A DNA stretch of 64,000 nucleotides from JAEUHO01 sp046350655 (lineage in GTDB: Bacteria; Planctomycetota; PLA2; JAEUHO01): positions 62,001 to 126,000 of the forward strand of contig JAXMAB010000013.1 in the NCBI GenBank assembly GCA_046350655.1. Direction: 5' to 3'. The notes under the pieces are model-generated. The model did not search any database, was not told the DNA's origin, and saw only the letters and a program-made list of their open reading frames with translations. Position numbers and translations under genes: made by a program. Of the stretch, positions 34,654-45,491 are shown piece after piece. Position 1 is the first letter of the stretch, and the number at the start of each line of letters is the position of its first letter.

Positions 34654-37479
34654 ATGGAGCGATCCCCTCGCCTCGTCGTCCCCGGCCCGCGGTCCGGGCC
34701 TCCGCCCCGTCGACGGCGGACCGGCCTCGGCCTCGCCGTCGCGCTGGGCCTCGCGTGGCTGCCCGCCGTGCTCCCGTGCGTGCGCCTCCCGTCGGCGCTC
34801 GCCGAGGACGCCCCGGCCGGCACCGGCGCGCGCCCCGCCGCGCCGCCGGCCGCCGCGCCCGCTCCCCGCGGCGGGCCCGACGACGACGAGCCGCCGTCGC
34901 GTCCGCAGCCGCCGGCCGTGGACCCCGCGTTGACCGACCCGTCGCTGCGCGACGACGCCGACCCGACGGCGCCCGCCGTCCCCGACCCGCGCCGCCCGAT
35001 CGAGGGCCTCCACCCGTTCGGCCCCGAGCAGCGCATGCACCTCGACACCGACGACGTCGTGGGCCGCATGAAGGTCTACGAGGGCGAGGACGGGAAGTCG
35101 CAGGTCTACGTCTTCGCGGGCAACCCGCACCTCTACGGCGGCGACTACTCCGTGAAGGCGCGGACGCTGGTCCTCTGGTTCGACAAGGAGGCGGCGTCGG
35201 ACTTCGCCGGCTTCTTCGGCGGCATCGACGCGGGCAGCCTCGGCGGCCCGTCGAAGGCCCCGTCGGGCGGCGGTCGGGGGACCGGGGACGCGAGGCCCGG
35301 CGGCCCGCCGGGGAAGGACCCCGCGGCCGGCGCCGCCCCGAAGGACGTCGCCGGCCCGCCGGGCGGGAGCACGGGCGCGAAGAAGGACGGCAAGGGCGGC
35401 ACGGCGTCCGGCGACGGGGCCGGCCGGCGTCGCGACGTGATCCCGCCGTCGATCCTCGCGATCTACGCGGAGGGCGCCGTGGAGTTCCAGGCCGGGCTGC
35501 ACGCGTTCCGCGCCATGCAGCTCGTGTTCGAGCCGAAGACCGGCCACATGCTCGTCGTCGAGGCGCGGTACGACGGCGCGATCGAGGCCGGCACGGGCAC
35601 CGAGGCGCGGCTCGTCCCGATCTTCGTGCGCGCGGAGCGCGCGCGCGGGCTGGCGCAGGGCTTCGTCACGTTCGACCGCGCGGAGGTCAGCACGAGCCGC
35701 GCGAACGACCGCATCGCGCTGCGGGTGGACACGCTGACCATCGAGGAGTACGGGCAGGCGGTCGCGGACGAGCCGGTGGTGCTCGGCTTCGCGCGGCCCG
35801 GCACGCAGCGGTTCGACGCGCGAGGGATCCAGGTGCGCGCGGAGCGCGTGCCGCTGCTCTACGTCCCGCGCGCGACGTTCGGGGGCAGCGAGGGCTTCCA
35901 GGAGCTCCCCGCACGGATCCGCCGCGCGTCGCTCGGCAGCCGCTCGTCGCTCGGCCGGTACGGCTTCGTGGGGTTCGGCGGCGAGGAGGGGCCCGACCGC
36001 TGGCTCGACTGGACCGTGGACGTCGGCGGGTACACCAAGCGCGGCCCCGCGGTCGGGACGGACCTGATCTGGAACCGCGACCGCGTGAAGGGCCGCCTGC
36101 AGACGTTCTCGATGTACGACGCGACGGGCGAGGACCGCAACGGGTACGACGCGGGCGCGGGGTTCCGCGGGATGGCGTGGTTCGAGAACCGCTTCGACCC
36201 CACGCCGTCGTGGCGGTTCGACACGGAGGCGAACGTCTTCACCGACCGCGGCGTCCACCGCGAGTACTTCGAGTCCGACTCGCGGACCCACAAGGACCGC
36301 GAGACGTACGGCCGCGTGCGCTGGAAGGAGGGCGGCGCGTCCGCCACCGCGACGGCGGGCGTCCACGCGCGCAACTGGATGACGGAGTCGTACGGGCAGC
36401 CCGAGGTCGCGTTGTGGAACGAGTCGGTGCCGCTCCCGTCGCCGCCCGGCGGGCCGTCGTTCGACCTCTCGAGCGAGGTCCGCACCGGGGCGATGATCCG
36501 CCGCTTCGACCAGGCCGTCGACGAGGACGGCTACGAGGCCTGGCGTACCGACGTCACCGAGCGCGTGTACGCGCCGTTCGACCTGGGCGACGTGCGCGTC
36601 TCGCCGTTCGTCGGCGGGCACTGGACCCTGTACGAGGACCGCGACGACGGCGGCGACGACCTCGACCGCGGGGCCCTCGAGGCCGGCGTGCGGGCCAACG
36701 TCCAGTTCTGGAAGGACTTCGGCGGGTGGGGCGGGCCGTGGAGCCTCGACGGCCTGCGGCACGTCGTCGACGTCGACGTCGGCGCGTTCGGCCGCTACCT
36801 CGACGACACCGACCCGGACGACGCGCCGTTCTTCGACCGCATCGACGGCGAGCAGGACCGGACCGAGGTCTTCGCGGAGGTCCGCAGCCGCGTGCTGACG
36901 CGGCGGCCCGTCGTCCGGCCGACGGGCCGCGTCCGCGAGGACGTCACGCTCTTCGACGCGCGCCTGCGGGTCTCGTACTGGCCCGACGGGGTCGGCCCGT
37001 ACGGCCGGACCGGGCCCGGCGAGGCGGAGGGGTGGTTCTCGGCCGAGATCGCGCCGAGGACGGCGTGGATCGAGGGGTCGTTCCTGACCGACTTCGACGG
37101 GCCGGACCTGCGGCGCGCCTCGATCGGCGTCCAGTGGAACCCGAACGACCGGTTCGGGCTCGCGGCGGGGCTGCGCAACGTGAAGGATGCGCTGTTCGGC
37201 CCGTGGGTGGACGTCTACTGGCAGTGGAACGAGAAGTGGGGGGCGCGCCTGTCCGCCGTCGAGGACTTCGAGCGGCGGGGCGACGGGGGCGTCCGCATCA
37301 CCCTGATGCGGTTCAGCCCGGACCACCTGATCGAGGCGGGGCCCATCCTGCGCGACCACGGGCGGGACGTCGGCTTCTACTTCAACGTCTCGCCCTCCAT
37401 CGGCGGGCGGCCCGTCCGCGAGCCGTTCCAGCCGCGCGAGATCTTCGCGCTCGAGGCGCCGTCCACGGATTCGCGGTAG
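34654..37479 (+). CDS. lptD: LptD/OstA-like outer-membrane assembly protein with a repeat-derived linker
   Basis: The 941 residues comprise an Arg-rich head and signal helix (~25-50), a Pro/Ala-rich segment (~52-95), and an OstA-like beta-jellyroll region (from about 128: MKVYEGEDGKSQVYVFAGNP). A Gly/Pro/Lys linker (~195-260) follows, then the second half of the jellyroll and a C-terminal barrel of about 550 residues with alternating aromatic strands. LptD inserts lipopolysaccharide into the outer leaflet. The linker at residues ~210-222 (TGDARPGGPPGKD) is encoded by a copy of the dispersed palindrome half-site (35285-35300). The flanking genes murJ and coaD also serve envelope and core functions. 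It is divergent from E. coli LptD, so the family is called from domain order. Confidence 0.75.
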   Translation: MERSPRLVVPGPRSGPPPRRRRTGLGLAVALGLAWLPAVLPCVRLPSALAEDAPAGTGARPAAPPAAAPAPRGGPDDDEPPSRPQPPAVDPALTDPSLRDDADPTAPAVPDPRRPIEGLHPFGPEQRMHLDTDDVVGRMKVYEGEDGKSQVYVFAGNPHLYGGDYSVKARTLVLWFDKEAASDFAGFFGGIDAGSLGGPSKAPSGGGRGTGDARPGGPPGKDPAAGAAPKDVAGPPGGSTGAKKDGKGGTASGDGAGRRRDVIPPSILAIYAEGAVEFQAGLHAFRAMQLVFEPKTGHMLVVEARYDGAIEAGTGTEARLVPIFVRAERARGLAQGFVTFDRAEVSTSRANDRIALRVDTLTIEEYGQAVADEPVVLGFARPGTQRFDARGIQVRAERVPLLYVPRATFGGSEGFQELPARIRRASLGSRSSLGRYGFVGFGGEEGPDRWLDWTVDVGGYTKRGPAVGTDLIWNRDRVKGRLQTFSMYDATGEDRNGYDAGAGFRGMAWFENRFDPTPSWRFDTEANVFTDRGVHREYFESDSRTHKDRETYGRVRWKEGGASATATAGVHARNWMTESYGQPEVALWNESVPLPSPPGGPSFDLSSEVRTGAMIRRFDQAVDEDGYEAWRTDVTERVYAPFDLGDVRVSPFVGGHWTLYEDRDDGGDDLDRGALEAGVRANVQFWKDFGGWGGPWSLDGLRHVVDVDVGAFGRYLDDTDPDDAPFFDRIDGEQDRTEVFAEVRSRVLTRRPVVRPTGRVREDVTLFDARLRVSYWPDGVGPYGRTGPGEAEGWFSAEIAPRTAWIEGSFLTDFDGPDLRRASIGVQWNPNDRFGLAAGLRNVKDALFGPWVDVYWQWNEKWGARLSAVEDFERRGDGGVRITLMRFSPDHLIEAGPILRDHGRDVGFYFNVSPSIGGRPVREPFQPREIFALEAPSTDSR

Positions 37480-37491
37480 ATTCGGGGGCCC

Positions 37492-37983
37492 ATGACGGAC
37501 CGCGTCGCGCTCTTCCCCGGCACGTTCGACCCCGTCACGCGGGGGCACGTCGACGTCGTCCGCCGGGGCGCCGCCCTGTTCGACCGGCTCGTCGTCGCGG
37601 TGGCCGCCGGCGGCAAGTCCACGTGGTTCCCGGTGGAGGAGCGCGTGGCCCTCGTCCGGACGGCCGTCGGCGACGTGCGCAACGTCGAGGTCGTGCCGTT
37701 CGACGGGCTGCTCGTCGAGTTCGCCCGCCGGCACGGCGCCCGGGCGCTGCTCCGCGGCGTCCGGACCTACCAGGACTGGGAGTACGAGCTGCGGATGCTG
37801 CAGATGAACCGGCACCTCGCGCCGGAGCTCGAGACGGTCTTCCTCGCGCCGGCCGTGGAGTGGGCGTTCGTGTCGTCCACCCTCGTGCGCGAGGTGTCCG
37901 CGCTGGGCGGCGACCTGACCGACCTCGTCCCGCCGGCGGTCGCGGCGGCGCTCGCCCGGCGACGGCCGGCCGGGGCGCGGTAG
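37492..37983 (+). CDS. coaD: Phosphopantetheine adenylyltransferase
   Basis: The 163-residue protein is a classic CoaD. It has FPGTFDPVTRGHVDVV (nucleotidyltransferase TxGH motif at residues 16-19), GKSTWFPVEERVALV, LLRGVRTYQDWEYELRM for substrate binding, and the VSSTLVREV signature near residue 128. It makes dephospho-CoA from 4'-phosphopantetheine and ATP, the penultimate step of coenzyme A synthesis. A TAGATT -10-like element lies 10 bp before the ATG. Its stop is merged with a TAGGAT element that probably serves the next gene. Confidence 0.95.
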   Translation: MTDRVALFPGTFDPVTRGHVDVVRRGAALFDRLVVAVAAGGKSTWFPVEERVALVRTAVGDVRNVEVVPFDGLLVEFARRHGARALLRGVRTYQDWEYELRMLQMNRHLAPELETVFLAPAVEWAFVSSTLVREVSALGGDLTDLVPPAVAAALARRRPAGAR

Positions 37984-38042
37984 GATCCGTGGAGGTCTTG
38001 GCAACGCCGGGGGCCGCGGCGCCCGGCGGGGAGACGACGACG

Positions 38043-40124
38043 ATGATCCGCACCTCCGGACGGCGCGCGCTGCGAGCCCTCCTCTGCGTCCTGGTGGCGG
38101 GCCTCGCGTCGCCCCGGGTCGCGCCGGCCGCCGACGCGCCGGCCGCCGGCCCGAAGAAGTTCGTGTTCGCGAGCGCCTGCCGGACGATCGACCCCGCCCT
38201 CGTCAGCGGGCCCGACGAGGAGCGCGTCGTCCTCGCGTGCTTCGAGGGCCTCACCGTCCTCGACCCGGTCACGGGCGAGGTCAAGCCCGGCGCCGCGGCG
38301 TCGTGGACGACGTCGCCGGACGGCAAGACGTGGACGTTCAAGCTCCGCGAGGCGAAGTGGCAGAAGAAGTTCGGCGACGGCTTCGAGGACAAGGGCACGG
38401 TGAAGGCGTCGGACTTCGTGTTCGCGTGGCGCCGCCTGCTCGACCCGGCCCTCAAGTCGCCGCACGTCCACCTGCTCGACGTCCTCGACGGCGTGAAGCC
38501 GCTCTCGACCGACAAGCCCCGCGGCGACGCGCTCGACCGGATCATCACCGACCTGCTCGCGGCCATCGGCGGCGAGGACAAGCGCAAGACGCTGTCCGCC
38601 GACGAGGTCCAGACGTTCCTCCTCGACCGCGACCGCAACGTCCGCGGCTGGCTCGGCGAGATCGACGCGAAGGAGGCCCGCGAGTTCGTCAAGTGGCCCT
38701 CGAACCAGCCCTATCAGGGCCCGCGGGCGATGGCGCTGATCAAGGTGCTGCGGGCGGCGCGCGACGTCGCGCTCGCGACGGCGGGCGACGCCGAGTCGCA
38801 CGTGGGCAGCGACCGCGGGTTCTACGCCGACGACGACCAGACGTTCGTGGTGAAGCTGACCGGCCCGTCGCCGTGGCTCCCGACCCTCCTCGCCCGCGCG
38901 CCGCTCGTCCCGGTGAACGAGCGCGTCGTGACCAGCAAGCGCGACTGGGCGTTCCTCAAGGCCGAGAACCAGATCTGCAACGGCCGCTTCGTCGCCGCGA
39001 GCGACTTCCGCCCGCAGGGCACCGAGTCCGACAGCACGGGCGACACGTGGGCCGTGAAGGCCACGCTCTGGAAGAGCGCCAAGCACCACGACGCGGCGCG
39101 GACCGCCGCGGACCGCGTCACCGTCCTCGTGGACAACGGCGCCGACGAGGTCCTCCGGCAGTACTGCCTCGGCGACGTGCACTGGATCGTGACCTCGGGC
39201 ATCACCCTCGACGTGGAGCGCCAGATCCGCGCGTCCACGGCCGCCGGGTGGAAGCCCGACCCGAAGGCCGCGGCCCAGCGGTACTTCCAGACGGCCGCCG
39301 CCGACACCTACGACATGGTCTCCGGCCGCGTGAAGGTGCTGCGGTTCCGCGGGGGCGCCCCGCTCGACAAGAAGGAGGCGCGCATCGCGGTCGCCTCCCT
39401 CGTGGCGCGGGCCGACCTCGCCAAGCGCGCGGCGGCCGTGGCCGCGCCCACGCTCGTCACGCGGTTCGTGCACCCGCGCACGACGGGCGCGATCGACCTG
39501 CCGCGCACGCCCACCTTCGACGCCGGCAAGGCGAAGACGCTGTACGGCAAGCGGCGGTTCCCCGAGGGCGACTGGGCGCGCATCCTCTGCGACCCCGCGG
39601 ACGACCAGGTCGCCGACACCTTCGGCAAGGCGTGGAAGACGCTGGGCGACGACGCCGCGACGACGGTCCTCAACCCCTCGGACCTGCGCGTCACGATCGA
39701 CGCCGGCCTGTGGGACGTCTACATCCAGGACTGGATCGCGGACTACGACGACCCGCTCGCGTACCTCGACCCGTTCACGACGAAGAACCCCGCCGGCGAC
39801 TGCGCGTGGAGCCACCCGCTCTACGACGCGCTGATCGCCGGCGCCCGCGACGTCGCCGGCTTCAAGGCGAAGCCGGACGCGGCCGCGGCGGCGGTGCCGG
39901 CGGTCAAGGACGCGCTCGGCAAGGGCGACCTCGAGGGCCTGCGCCGCGCGCTCCTCGCGGAGGCCGAGGCGATCCTGCTCGAGGAGGCGATCGTGGTCCC
40001 GCTGTGGATCCCGGTGGACTCGGGCCTCCTCGCGAAGGGCGTCCGCGGGTTGCCCGTGGGCCCGACGGCGGGCAAGCGTTCGGTGCTCGACGTCGTGCAG
40101 TTCCCGTTCGCCGTCAAGGAGTGA
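38043..40124 (+). CDS. Family 5 substrate-binding protein (first of two in the second importer)
   Basis: ATG 38043 has GGGGAG about 9 bases upstream. The 693 residues have a Sec signal (LLCVLVAGLASPRVAPA) and a peptide-binding domain (CFEGLTVLDPVTGEVKPGAA; KASDFVFAWRRLLDPALKSP; WIADYDDPLAYLDPF). An extra helical insert of about 100 residues (from about 165) sits inside domain I. It includes LSADEVQTFLLDRDRNVRGW, which vaguely resembles an EF-hand but lacks the usual glycine. It is separated from the next binding protein by 342 bp, so the two may be expressed separately while feeding the same permease. Confidence 0.85.
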   Translation: MIRTSGRRALRALLCVLVAGLASPRVAPAADAPAAGPKKFVFASACRTIDPALVSGPDEERVVLACFEGLTVLDPVTGEVKPGAAASWTTSPDGKTWTFKLREAKWQKKFGDGFEDKGTVKASDFVFAWRRLLDPALKSPHVHLLDVLDGVKPLSTDKPRGDALDRIITDLLAAIGGEDKRKTLSADEVQTFLLDRDRNVRGWLGEIDAKEAREFVKWPSNQPYQGPRAMALIKVLRAARDVALATAGDAESHVGSDRGFYADDDQTFVVKLTGPSPWLPTLLARAPLVPVNERVVTSKRDWAFLKAENQICNGRFVAASDFRPQGTESDSTGDTWAVKATLWKSAKHHDAARTAADRVTVLVDNGADEVLRQYCLGDVHWIVTSGITLDVERQIRASTAAGWKPDPKAAAQRYFQTAAADTYDMVSGRVKVLRFRGGAPLDKKEARIAVASLVARADLAKRAAAVAAPTLVTRFVHPRTTGAIDLPRTPTFDAGKAKTLYGKRRFPEGDWARILCDPADDQVADTFGKAWKTLGDDAATTVLNPSDLRVTIDAGLWDVYIQDWIADYDDPLAYLDPFTTKNPAGDCAWSHPLYDALIAGARDVAGFKAKPDAAAAAVPAVKDALGKGDLEGLRRALLAEAEAILLEEAIVVPLWIPVDSGLLAKGVRGLPVGPTAGKRSVLDVVQFPFAVKE

Positions 40125-40413
40125 CGCCGACGCCGGCGGCGCGCGCGACGCCGCCGCGTGCGCGGCCGCGCCGACCCCGGCGGGGACGGCGCGGCCCGCG
40201 CGGTCGCGGACGCCCTCGCCTCGGGCGACGGGCGCGCCGGCGCGGCCGGACCCGGGAGGCGATCGTCGCGCCGCGGCGGGTTCCGGCGGACACCGGCTCC
40301 GGCCCCGCCCGCCGGCCACGGGGTCGAGCGGAGCGGGTCGTCGCCCGACGTCGTGCCGTCGCCCGAGGGGACGGGACCGCCGCGGGAGCGGCCGGGTCAG
40401 GCGGGATGCGTCG
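40125..40413. other. Gene-free GC-rich spacer
   Basis: I see no gene, U-tract terminator or member of the dispersed palindrome in this stretch. It is almost pure GC with many CG-rich short inverted repeats that are expected by composition. Confidence 0.5.
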
Positions 40414-40442
40414 TTGAGCCCGCGTCCCCGGCGGGGTAGGCT
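40414..40442 (+). promoter_or_regulatory. Sigma-70-type promoter of the second importer operon
   Basis: TTGAGC at 40414-40419 and TAGGCT at 40437-40442, with a 17-bp spacer, lie 24 bp before the ATG at 40467. It is the best-formed promoter I can see in the window. Confidence 0.6.
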
Positions 40443-40466
40443 GCCCGCTTCCCCCCCGACGGACCC

Positions 40467-42506
40467 ATGTACCGCACCCTCGCCGGTCTCGTCGTCGCCT
40501 TCGTCGTCGCGCTGGGCCTCGTGGGGCTCACGTTCTCGTCGTCGGCCGAGGGTCGCGCCGACTACGTCTTCGTGAACGGCACCGAGCCGAAGACGCTCGA
40601 CCCCCAGAAGATGACCGGCCAGCCCGAGGGCCGCATCGCCGACGCGATCTTCGAGGGGCTCACCTTCCGCGACAACGAGACGCTCCGGCCGGTCCCGGGC
40701 TGCGCGGCCTCCTGGGATACGTCGCCCGACGGCCTGCGCTGGGAGTTCAAGCTGCGCCCCGAGGCCGTGTGGTCGAACGGCGAGCGCGTGACCGCGAACG
40801 ACTTCGTCTACGCGTGGAAGCGGCTCCTCGCGCCCGAGACCGCGTCGGAGTACGCCTACCTCCTGCACTTCGTGCGGCACGCGGAGGCGTACAACACGTT
40901 CGGCGCGCAGGCCGCGGCGCTCGGGGGGCCCGACGGCGTCGTCGCGAAGGCGCGGGCGCTCGTCGCCGGGGCCGCCGGCGGCCTGCCGGCCGAGCGTTGG
41001 CAGGCGTTCGTGAAGGAGGCCGGCCTGACGGACCTCCTCACCGGCGTCTCCGACCCCGTGCTGCTGCCCGCCCTCGCGCGCGCGACGGGCACGTTCTCGC
41101 CGACCGAGGCCTCGGCGCTCGTCGACGCGCTCGAGGGCGAGCGCGCCCGCCGCGCCGCCGAGCACGCCGCGGCCGTGGCGCACCTCGGCGTGGACGAGGG
41201 CGTCTTCGCGCCGGACCCGTCCACGTTCGTCGTCGAGCTGCGGACGTACACGCCGTACTTCCTCGAGCTCACCGCGTTCTACCCGACCTTCCCGGTGCAC
41301 CGCGCCACGGTCGAGGCCCGGCCCGACGACTGGTTCCAGCCCGGGCGGATCGTCACCAACGGCCCGTTCCTGCTCCATCGCTGGACGGTCAACGAGCGGA
41401 TCCGGCTGCACAAGAACCCGCGCTACTGGGGGGCGGCGGCGGTGTCCCTCGAGACGGTGGACGCGCTGCCGATCGAGAACACGACCGTCGCGATGAACCT
41501 CTACCTCACCGGGAGCGTCGACTGGTCGCCGGCGGGGTACCCGCAGGACCTCATCGACGTCGTCAAGCGCCGGCCCGACTTCTACGGCGAGCCGGGCATG
41601 ATGGTCTACTTCTACCGCATCAACTGCACGCGGAAGCCGTTCGACGACCCCCGCGTCCGGACCGCGCTGGGCCTCGCCATCGACCGCAAGGTGCTGGTCG
41701 AGGAGGTGATGCGCGGCGGGCAGGTGCCGGCGGTCACGATGGTCGCGCCGGGCATCCCGGCCTACCGCAGCCCGAAGGGCACCCTCGGCTTCGACGTGCC
41801 GCGCGCCCGCGCGCTGCTGAAGGAGGCGGGGTTCCCCGACGGCAAGGGCTTCCCGAAGGTGTCGCTCCTCTACAACACGAGCGAGTCGCACAAGAAGGTC
41901 GCGGAGTGGATCGCCGACCAGCTGCGCCGCAACCTCGGCGTGGACGCGCGGGCCGTCAACCAGGAGTGGCAGTCGTACCAGGAGAGCGTGCGCCGCTTCG
42001 ACTACGACCTCGCGCGCGCCGGCTGGATCGGCGACTACCGCGACCCGAACACGTTCCTCGACATGTGGATCACCGGCGGCGGCAACAACCAGACGGGCTG
42101 GGGCGACGCCGGCTACGACCGCCTGCTCCGCCTCGCGACGAAGCCGCTCGCGGTCGTCGAGATGCCCCCCGCCGAGCGCGACGCGTTCCTCGCGACGCTC
42201 AAGGAGCGTCCCGAGGCGGAGCGGCTCCTCGCCGCGGTCGGGGCCGCCGCCGACCCGAAGGCCCGGCTGGCCGCGGTGGACGCGCTGCGCCTGCACTTCT
42301 TCCGCGAGGCCGAGGCGATCCTGATCCAGGACGGCCTGCCGGTGATCCCGCTGTACTTCTACGTCGTCACCGGGCTCGTCCATCCGCGCGTCGAGGGGTT
42401 CCACGCGCGCGTGAAGGACGTGGACGGCTCGTCGATCCCGAACCTCCAGGACCTGCACCCGTTCCGCGACGTGCGGATGCGCGGGCCCGCGGGAGCGCCC
42501 AAGTGA
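40467..42506 (+). CDS. OppA-like oligopeptide-binding protein
   Basis: The 679-residue family 5 solute-binding protein has an N-terminal helix (residues ~5-25) that may be a signal anchor. It has the OppA hallmarks GTEPKTLDPQKMTG, IFEGLTFRDNETLRPVPGCA, NDFVYAWKRLLAPETASEYA and WIGDYRDPNTFLDMW. Like the previous binding protein it carries an extra Ala-rich helical insert (about residues 145-240) in domain I, and it has a second helical insert near the C-terminus (about 570-620). It heads a tightly packed operon: permease, permease, ATPase, ATPase. The stop overlaps the next GTG. Confidence 0.9.
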   Translation: MYRTLAGLVVAFVVALGLVGLTFSSSAEGRADYVFVNGTEPKTLDPQKMTGQPEGRIADAIFEGLTFRDNETLRPVPGCAASWDTSPDGLRWEFKLRPEAVWSNGERVTANDFVYAWKRLLAPETASEYAYLLHFVRHAEAYNTFGAQAAALGGPDGVVAKARALVAGAAGGLPAERWQAFVKEAGLTDLLTGVSDPVLLPALARATGTFSPTEASALVDALEGERARRAAEHAAAVAHLGVDEGVFAPDPSTFVVELRTYTPYFLELTAFYPTFPVHRATVEARPDDWFQPGRIVTNGPFLLHRWTVNERIRLHKNPRYWGAAAVSLETVDALPIENTTVAMNLYLTGSVDWSPAGYPQDLIDVVKRRPDFYGEPGMMVYFYRINCTRKPFDDPRVRTALGLAIDRKVLVEEVMRGGQVPAVTMVAPGIPAYRSPKGTLGFDVPRARALLKEAGFPDGKGFPKVSLLYNTSESHKKVAEWIADQLRRNLGVDARAVNQEWQSYQESVRRFDYDLARAGWIGDYRDPNTFLDMWITGGGNNQTGWGDAGYDRLLRLATKPLAVVEMPPAERDAFLATLKERPEAERLLAAVGAAADPKARLAAVDALRLHFFREAEAILIQDGLPVIPLYFYVVTGLVHPRVEGFHARVKDVDGSSIPNLQDLHPFRDVRMRGPAGAPK

Positions 42507-43585
42507 GCCCGCGTCGAACCGCCGTGCCCGTCCAGGTCGTGGGCGGCGTCTTCGTGGCGTTCCTCGTGTGGCTGGCCGCGCGCCCGTTCGTCGGCGCGAC
42601 GGGCGGGGCGGTCGTGGGCCTCCTCGGGGGCGTCGCCGGCGCGTGGCGCCTCCCGCACCGCGTGCTCGTGCGCGTGATCTGGACGGTGCCGCTCTTCTTC
42701 CTCCTCATCTTCACCGCCGTGCAGCTCATGTTCCACGTGCCCGGCGACCCGTTCGCGAGCGAGAAGAACACGTCGCCGGAGGTCCGCGCGGAGCAGCAGA
42801 AGCACTACGGGATCCCCGAGAAGGGCTTCGCGGGCGGCTGCCGGTTCTACGCGGCGTACATCGAGAAGGCGGTCGTCGACGGCTACCTCGGGCCGTCCAT
42901 CAAGGTGCAGGGCCGGTCCGTGGTCGACCTCCTGCTGCCCGCGCTCCCGGTGAGCCTCGCCCTCGGCCTCCTCGCGCTGACGATCGCCTGCTTCCTCGGG
43001 CTGCTCCTCGGCGTCGTCGCGGGCCTCCGCCCGAGCACGTGGGTCGACTACGTCGCCATGGCGTTCGCGGTGATCGGCATCTCGCTGCCGTCGTTCGTCA
43101 TCGGCTCGCTCCTCATCCTCGGGCTCTCGCTGACGCTCGGGTGGCTGCCCGTGGCCGGGTGGGGGACCTTCGCGCACCTGATCCTCCCCGCCGTCGCGCT
43201 CGCGCTCCCGTACGCCGCGTACGTCGCGCGCCTGGCCCGCGGCGGGACCATCGAGGTCATGTCCGAGGACTACATCCGGACCGCGCGGGCCAAGGGCCTC
43301 TCCGAGAAGGGCGTGGTGCTCAAGCACGCGCTGCGCGGCGCGATCGTGCCGGTCGTGTCGTTCCTGGGCCCCGCGGCCGCCGGCATCCTCACCGGGTCGT
43401 TCGTCGTCGAGACGCTGTTCGGCATCCCGGGCATGGGCCGCTGGTTCGTCAACGGCGCCATCAACCGCGACTACTACGTCGTCCTCGGCACCGTGCTCAT
43501 CGAGTGCGGCCTCGTCGTGGCCTTCAACCTCCTCGTGGACTTCGGCCTGGCGTGGATCGACCCGCGCCTGCGGGGGAAGACGTGA
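42503..43585 (+). CDS. ABC importer permease (OppB type)
   Basis: The GTG start overlaps the OppA-like stop. The 360 residues begin with an extra pair of hydrophobic segments (~10-50), then the standard OppB core: VRVIWTVPLFFLLIFTAVQL, VPGDPFASEKNTSPEVRAEQ, the EAA loop DYIRTARAKGLSEKGVVLKH, and FGIPGMGRWFVNGAINRDYY. It forms the transmembrane pathway with the OppC-type partner. Unlike the equivalent subunit of the first operon, it has no large periplasmic insert. It is coupled to the next gene by a 4-base overlap. Confidence 0.92.
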   Translation: MSPRRTAVPVQVVGGVFVAFLVWLAARPFVGATGGAVVGLLGGVAGAWRLPHRVLVRVIWTVPLFFLLIFTAVQLMFHVPGDPFASEKNTSPEVRAEQQKHYGIPEKGFAGGCRFYAAYIEKAVVDGYLGPSIKVQGRSVVDLLLPALPVSLALGLLALTIACFLGLLLGVVAGLRPSTWVDYVAMAFAVIGISLPSFVIGSLLILGLSLTLGWLPVAGWGTFAHLILPAVALALPYAAYVARLARGGTIEVMSEDYIRTARAKGLSEKGVVLKHALRGAIVPVVSFLGPAAAGILTGSFVVETLFGIPGMGRWFVNGAINRDYYVVLGTVLIECGLVVAFNLLVDFGLAWIDPRLRGKT

Positions 43586-44483
43586 GCCCGGCCGCCCCCG
43601 ACCCGACCCCGCCGCGCCCCGAGGGGCCGCCGGGCCGCAGCCTCCTGTCGGACGCCCTGCGGCGGCTCCGCCGCAACCGGCTCGCGGTCACGGGCGGCGT
43701 GGTCCTGGTCCTGCTGGTGCTCGCGTGCTTCGTGCTGCCCGCGCTCCTCGGCCTCGACCACGAGACCACCGACCCGAAGCTGCACAACCAGGGGCCCTCG
43801 GCGTCGGCGCCGTTCGGCACCGACAACCTCGGCCGCGACTACTTCGCCCGCGTGCTCGTCGGCGGGCAGACGTCGCTCCTCGTCGGCCTGGTGGGGGCGC
43901 TCGTCGTCGTCGTGATCGGCGCGGTCTACGGCGCGGTCTCCGGCTACTTCGGCGGCTGGGTCGACGAGATCATGATGCGCGTCGTGGACTTCCTGTACGG
44001 CATCCCGTACATGTTCCTCGTCGTCCTCATCATGCTGCAGTTCGGCGACGAGGAGCGCGGCAGCAACCTGCCGATCTTCGTGGCGCTGGCGGCGGTGCAG
44101 TGGCTCACGATGGCCCGCATCGTGCGCGGCCAGGTGCTGACGCTGCGCGAGCGCGAGTACGTGCTCGCCGCGCGCGTCACGGGCGCGAGCCACGCGCGGA
44201 TCCTGTTCCGGCACGTCCTGCCCAACTGCATGGGCCCGATCGTCGTGTACGGCACGCTGACGGTGCCCGCGGTGATCCTCCTCGAGTCGTTCCTCTCCTA
44301 TCTCGGCCTCGGCAAGTCGCTCTCCTGGGGCGTGCTCGTCGCCGAGGGCGTCCAGGGCATCAACCCCGTGAAGATGGACTGGTGGCTGCTCGCCTTCCCG
44401 AGCGGCGCGCTCGCCCTCACGCTGCTCTCGCTCAACTTCCTCGGCGACGGCCTGCGCGACGCCCTCGACCCGCGGACGCGCCG

Positions 44484-44487
<4 letters not shown>
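43582..44487 (+). CDS. ABC importer permease (OppC type)
   Basis: The GTG start overlaps the previous stop. The 301 residues are normal for OppC: a cytoplasmic Pro-rich head, first helix ([20 protein letters not shown]), [20 protein letters not shown], the EAA loop [20 protein letters not shown], and [18 protein letters not shown] near the end. Paired with the OppB-type subunit. The next gene's ATG overlaps the stop by 4 bases. Confidence 0.93.

Positions 44488-45487
<1,000 letters not shown>

Positions 45488-45491
<4 letters not shown>

Noticed and set aside
38628..38666. EF-hand calcium site in the binding protein at 38043
   Set aside because: DRDRNVRGWLGE has Asp, Asp, Asn and final Glu spacing but lacks the central Gly and hydrophobic residue; not strong enough to annotate.
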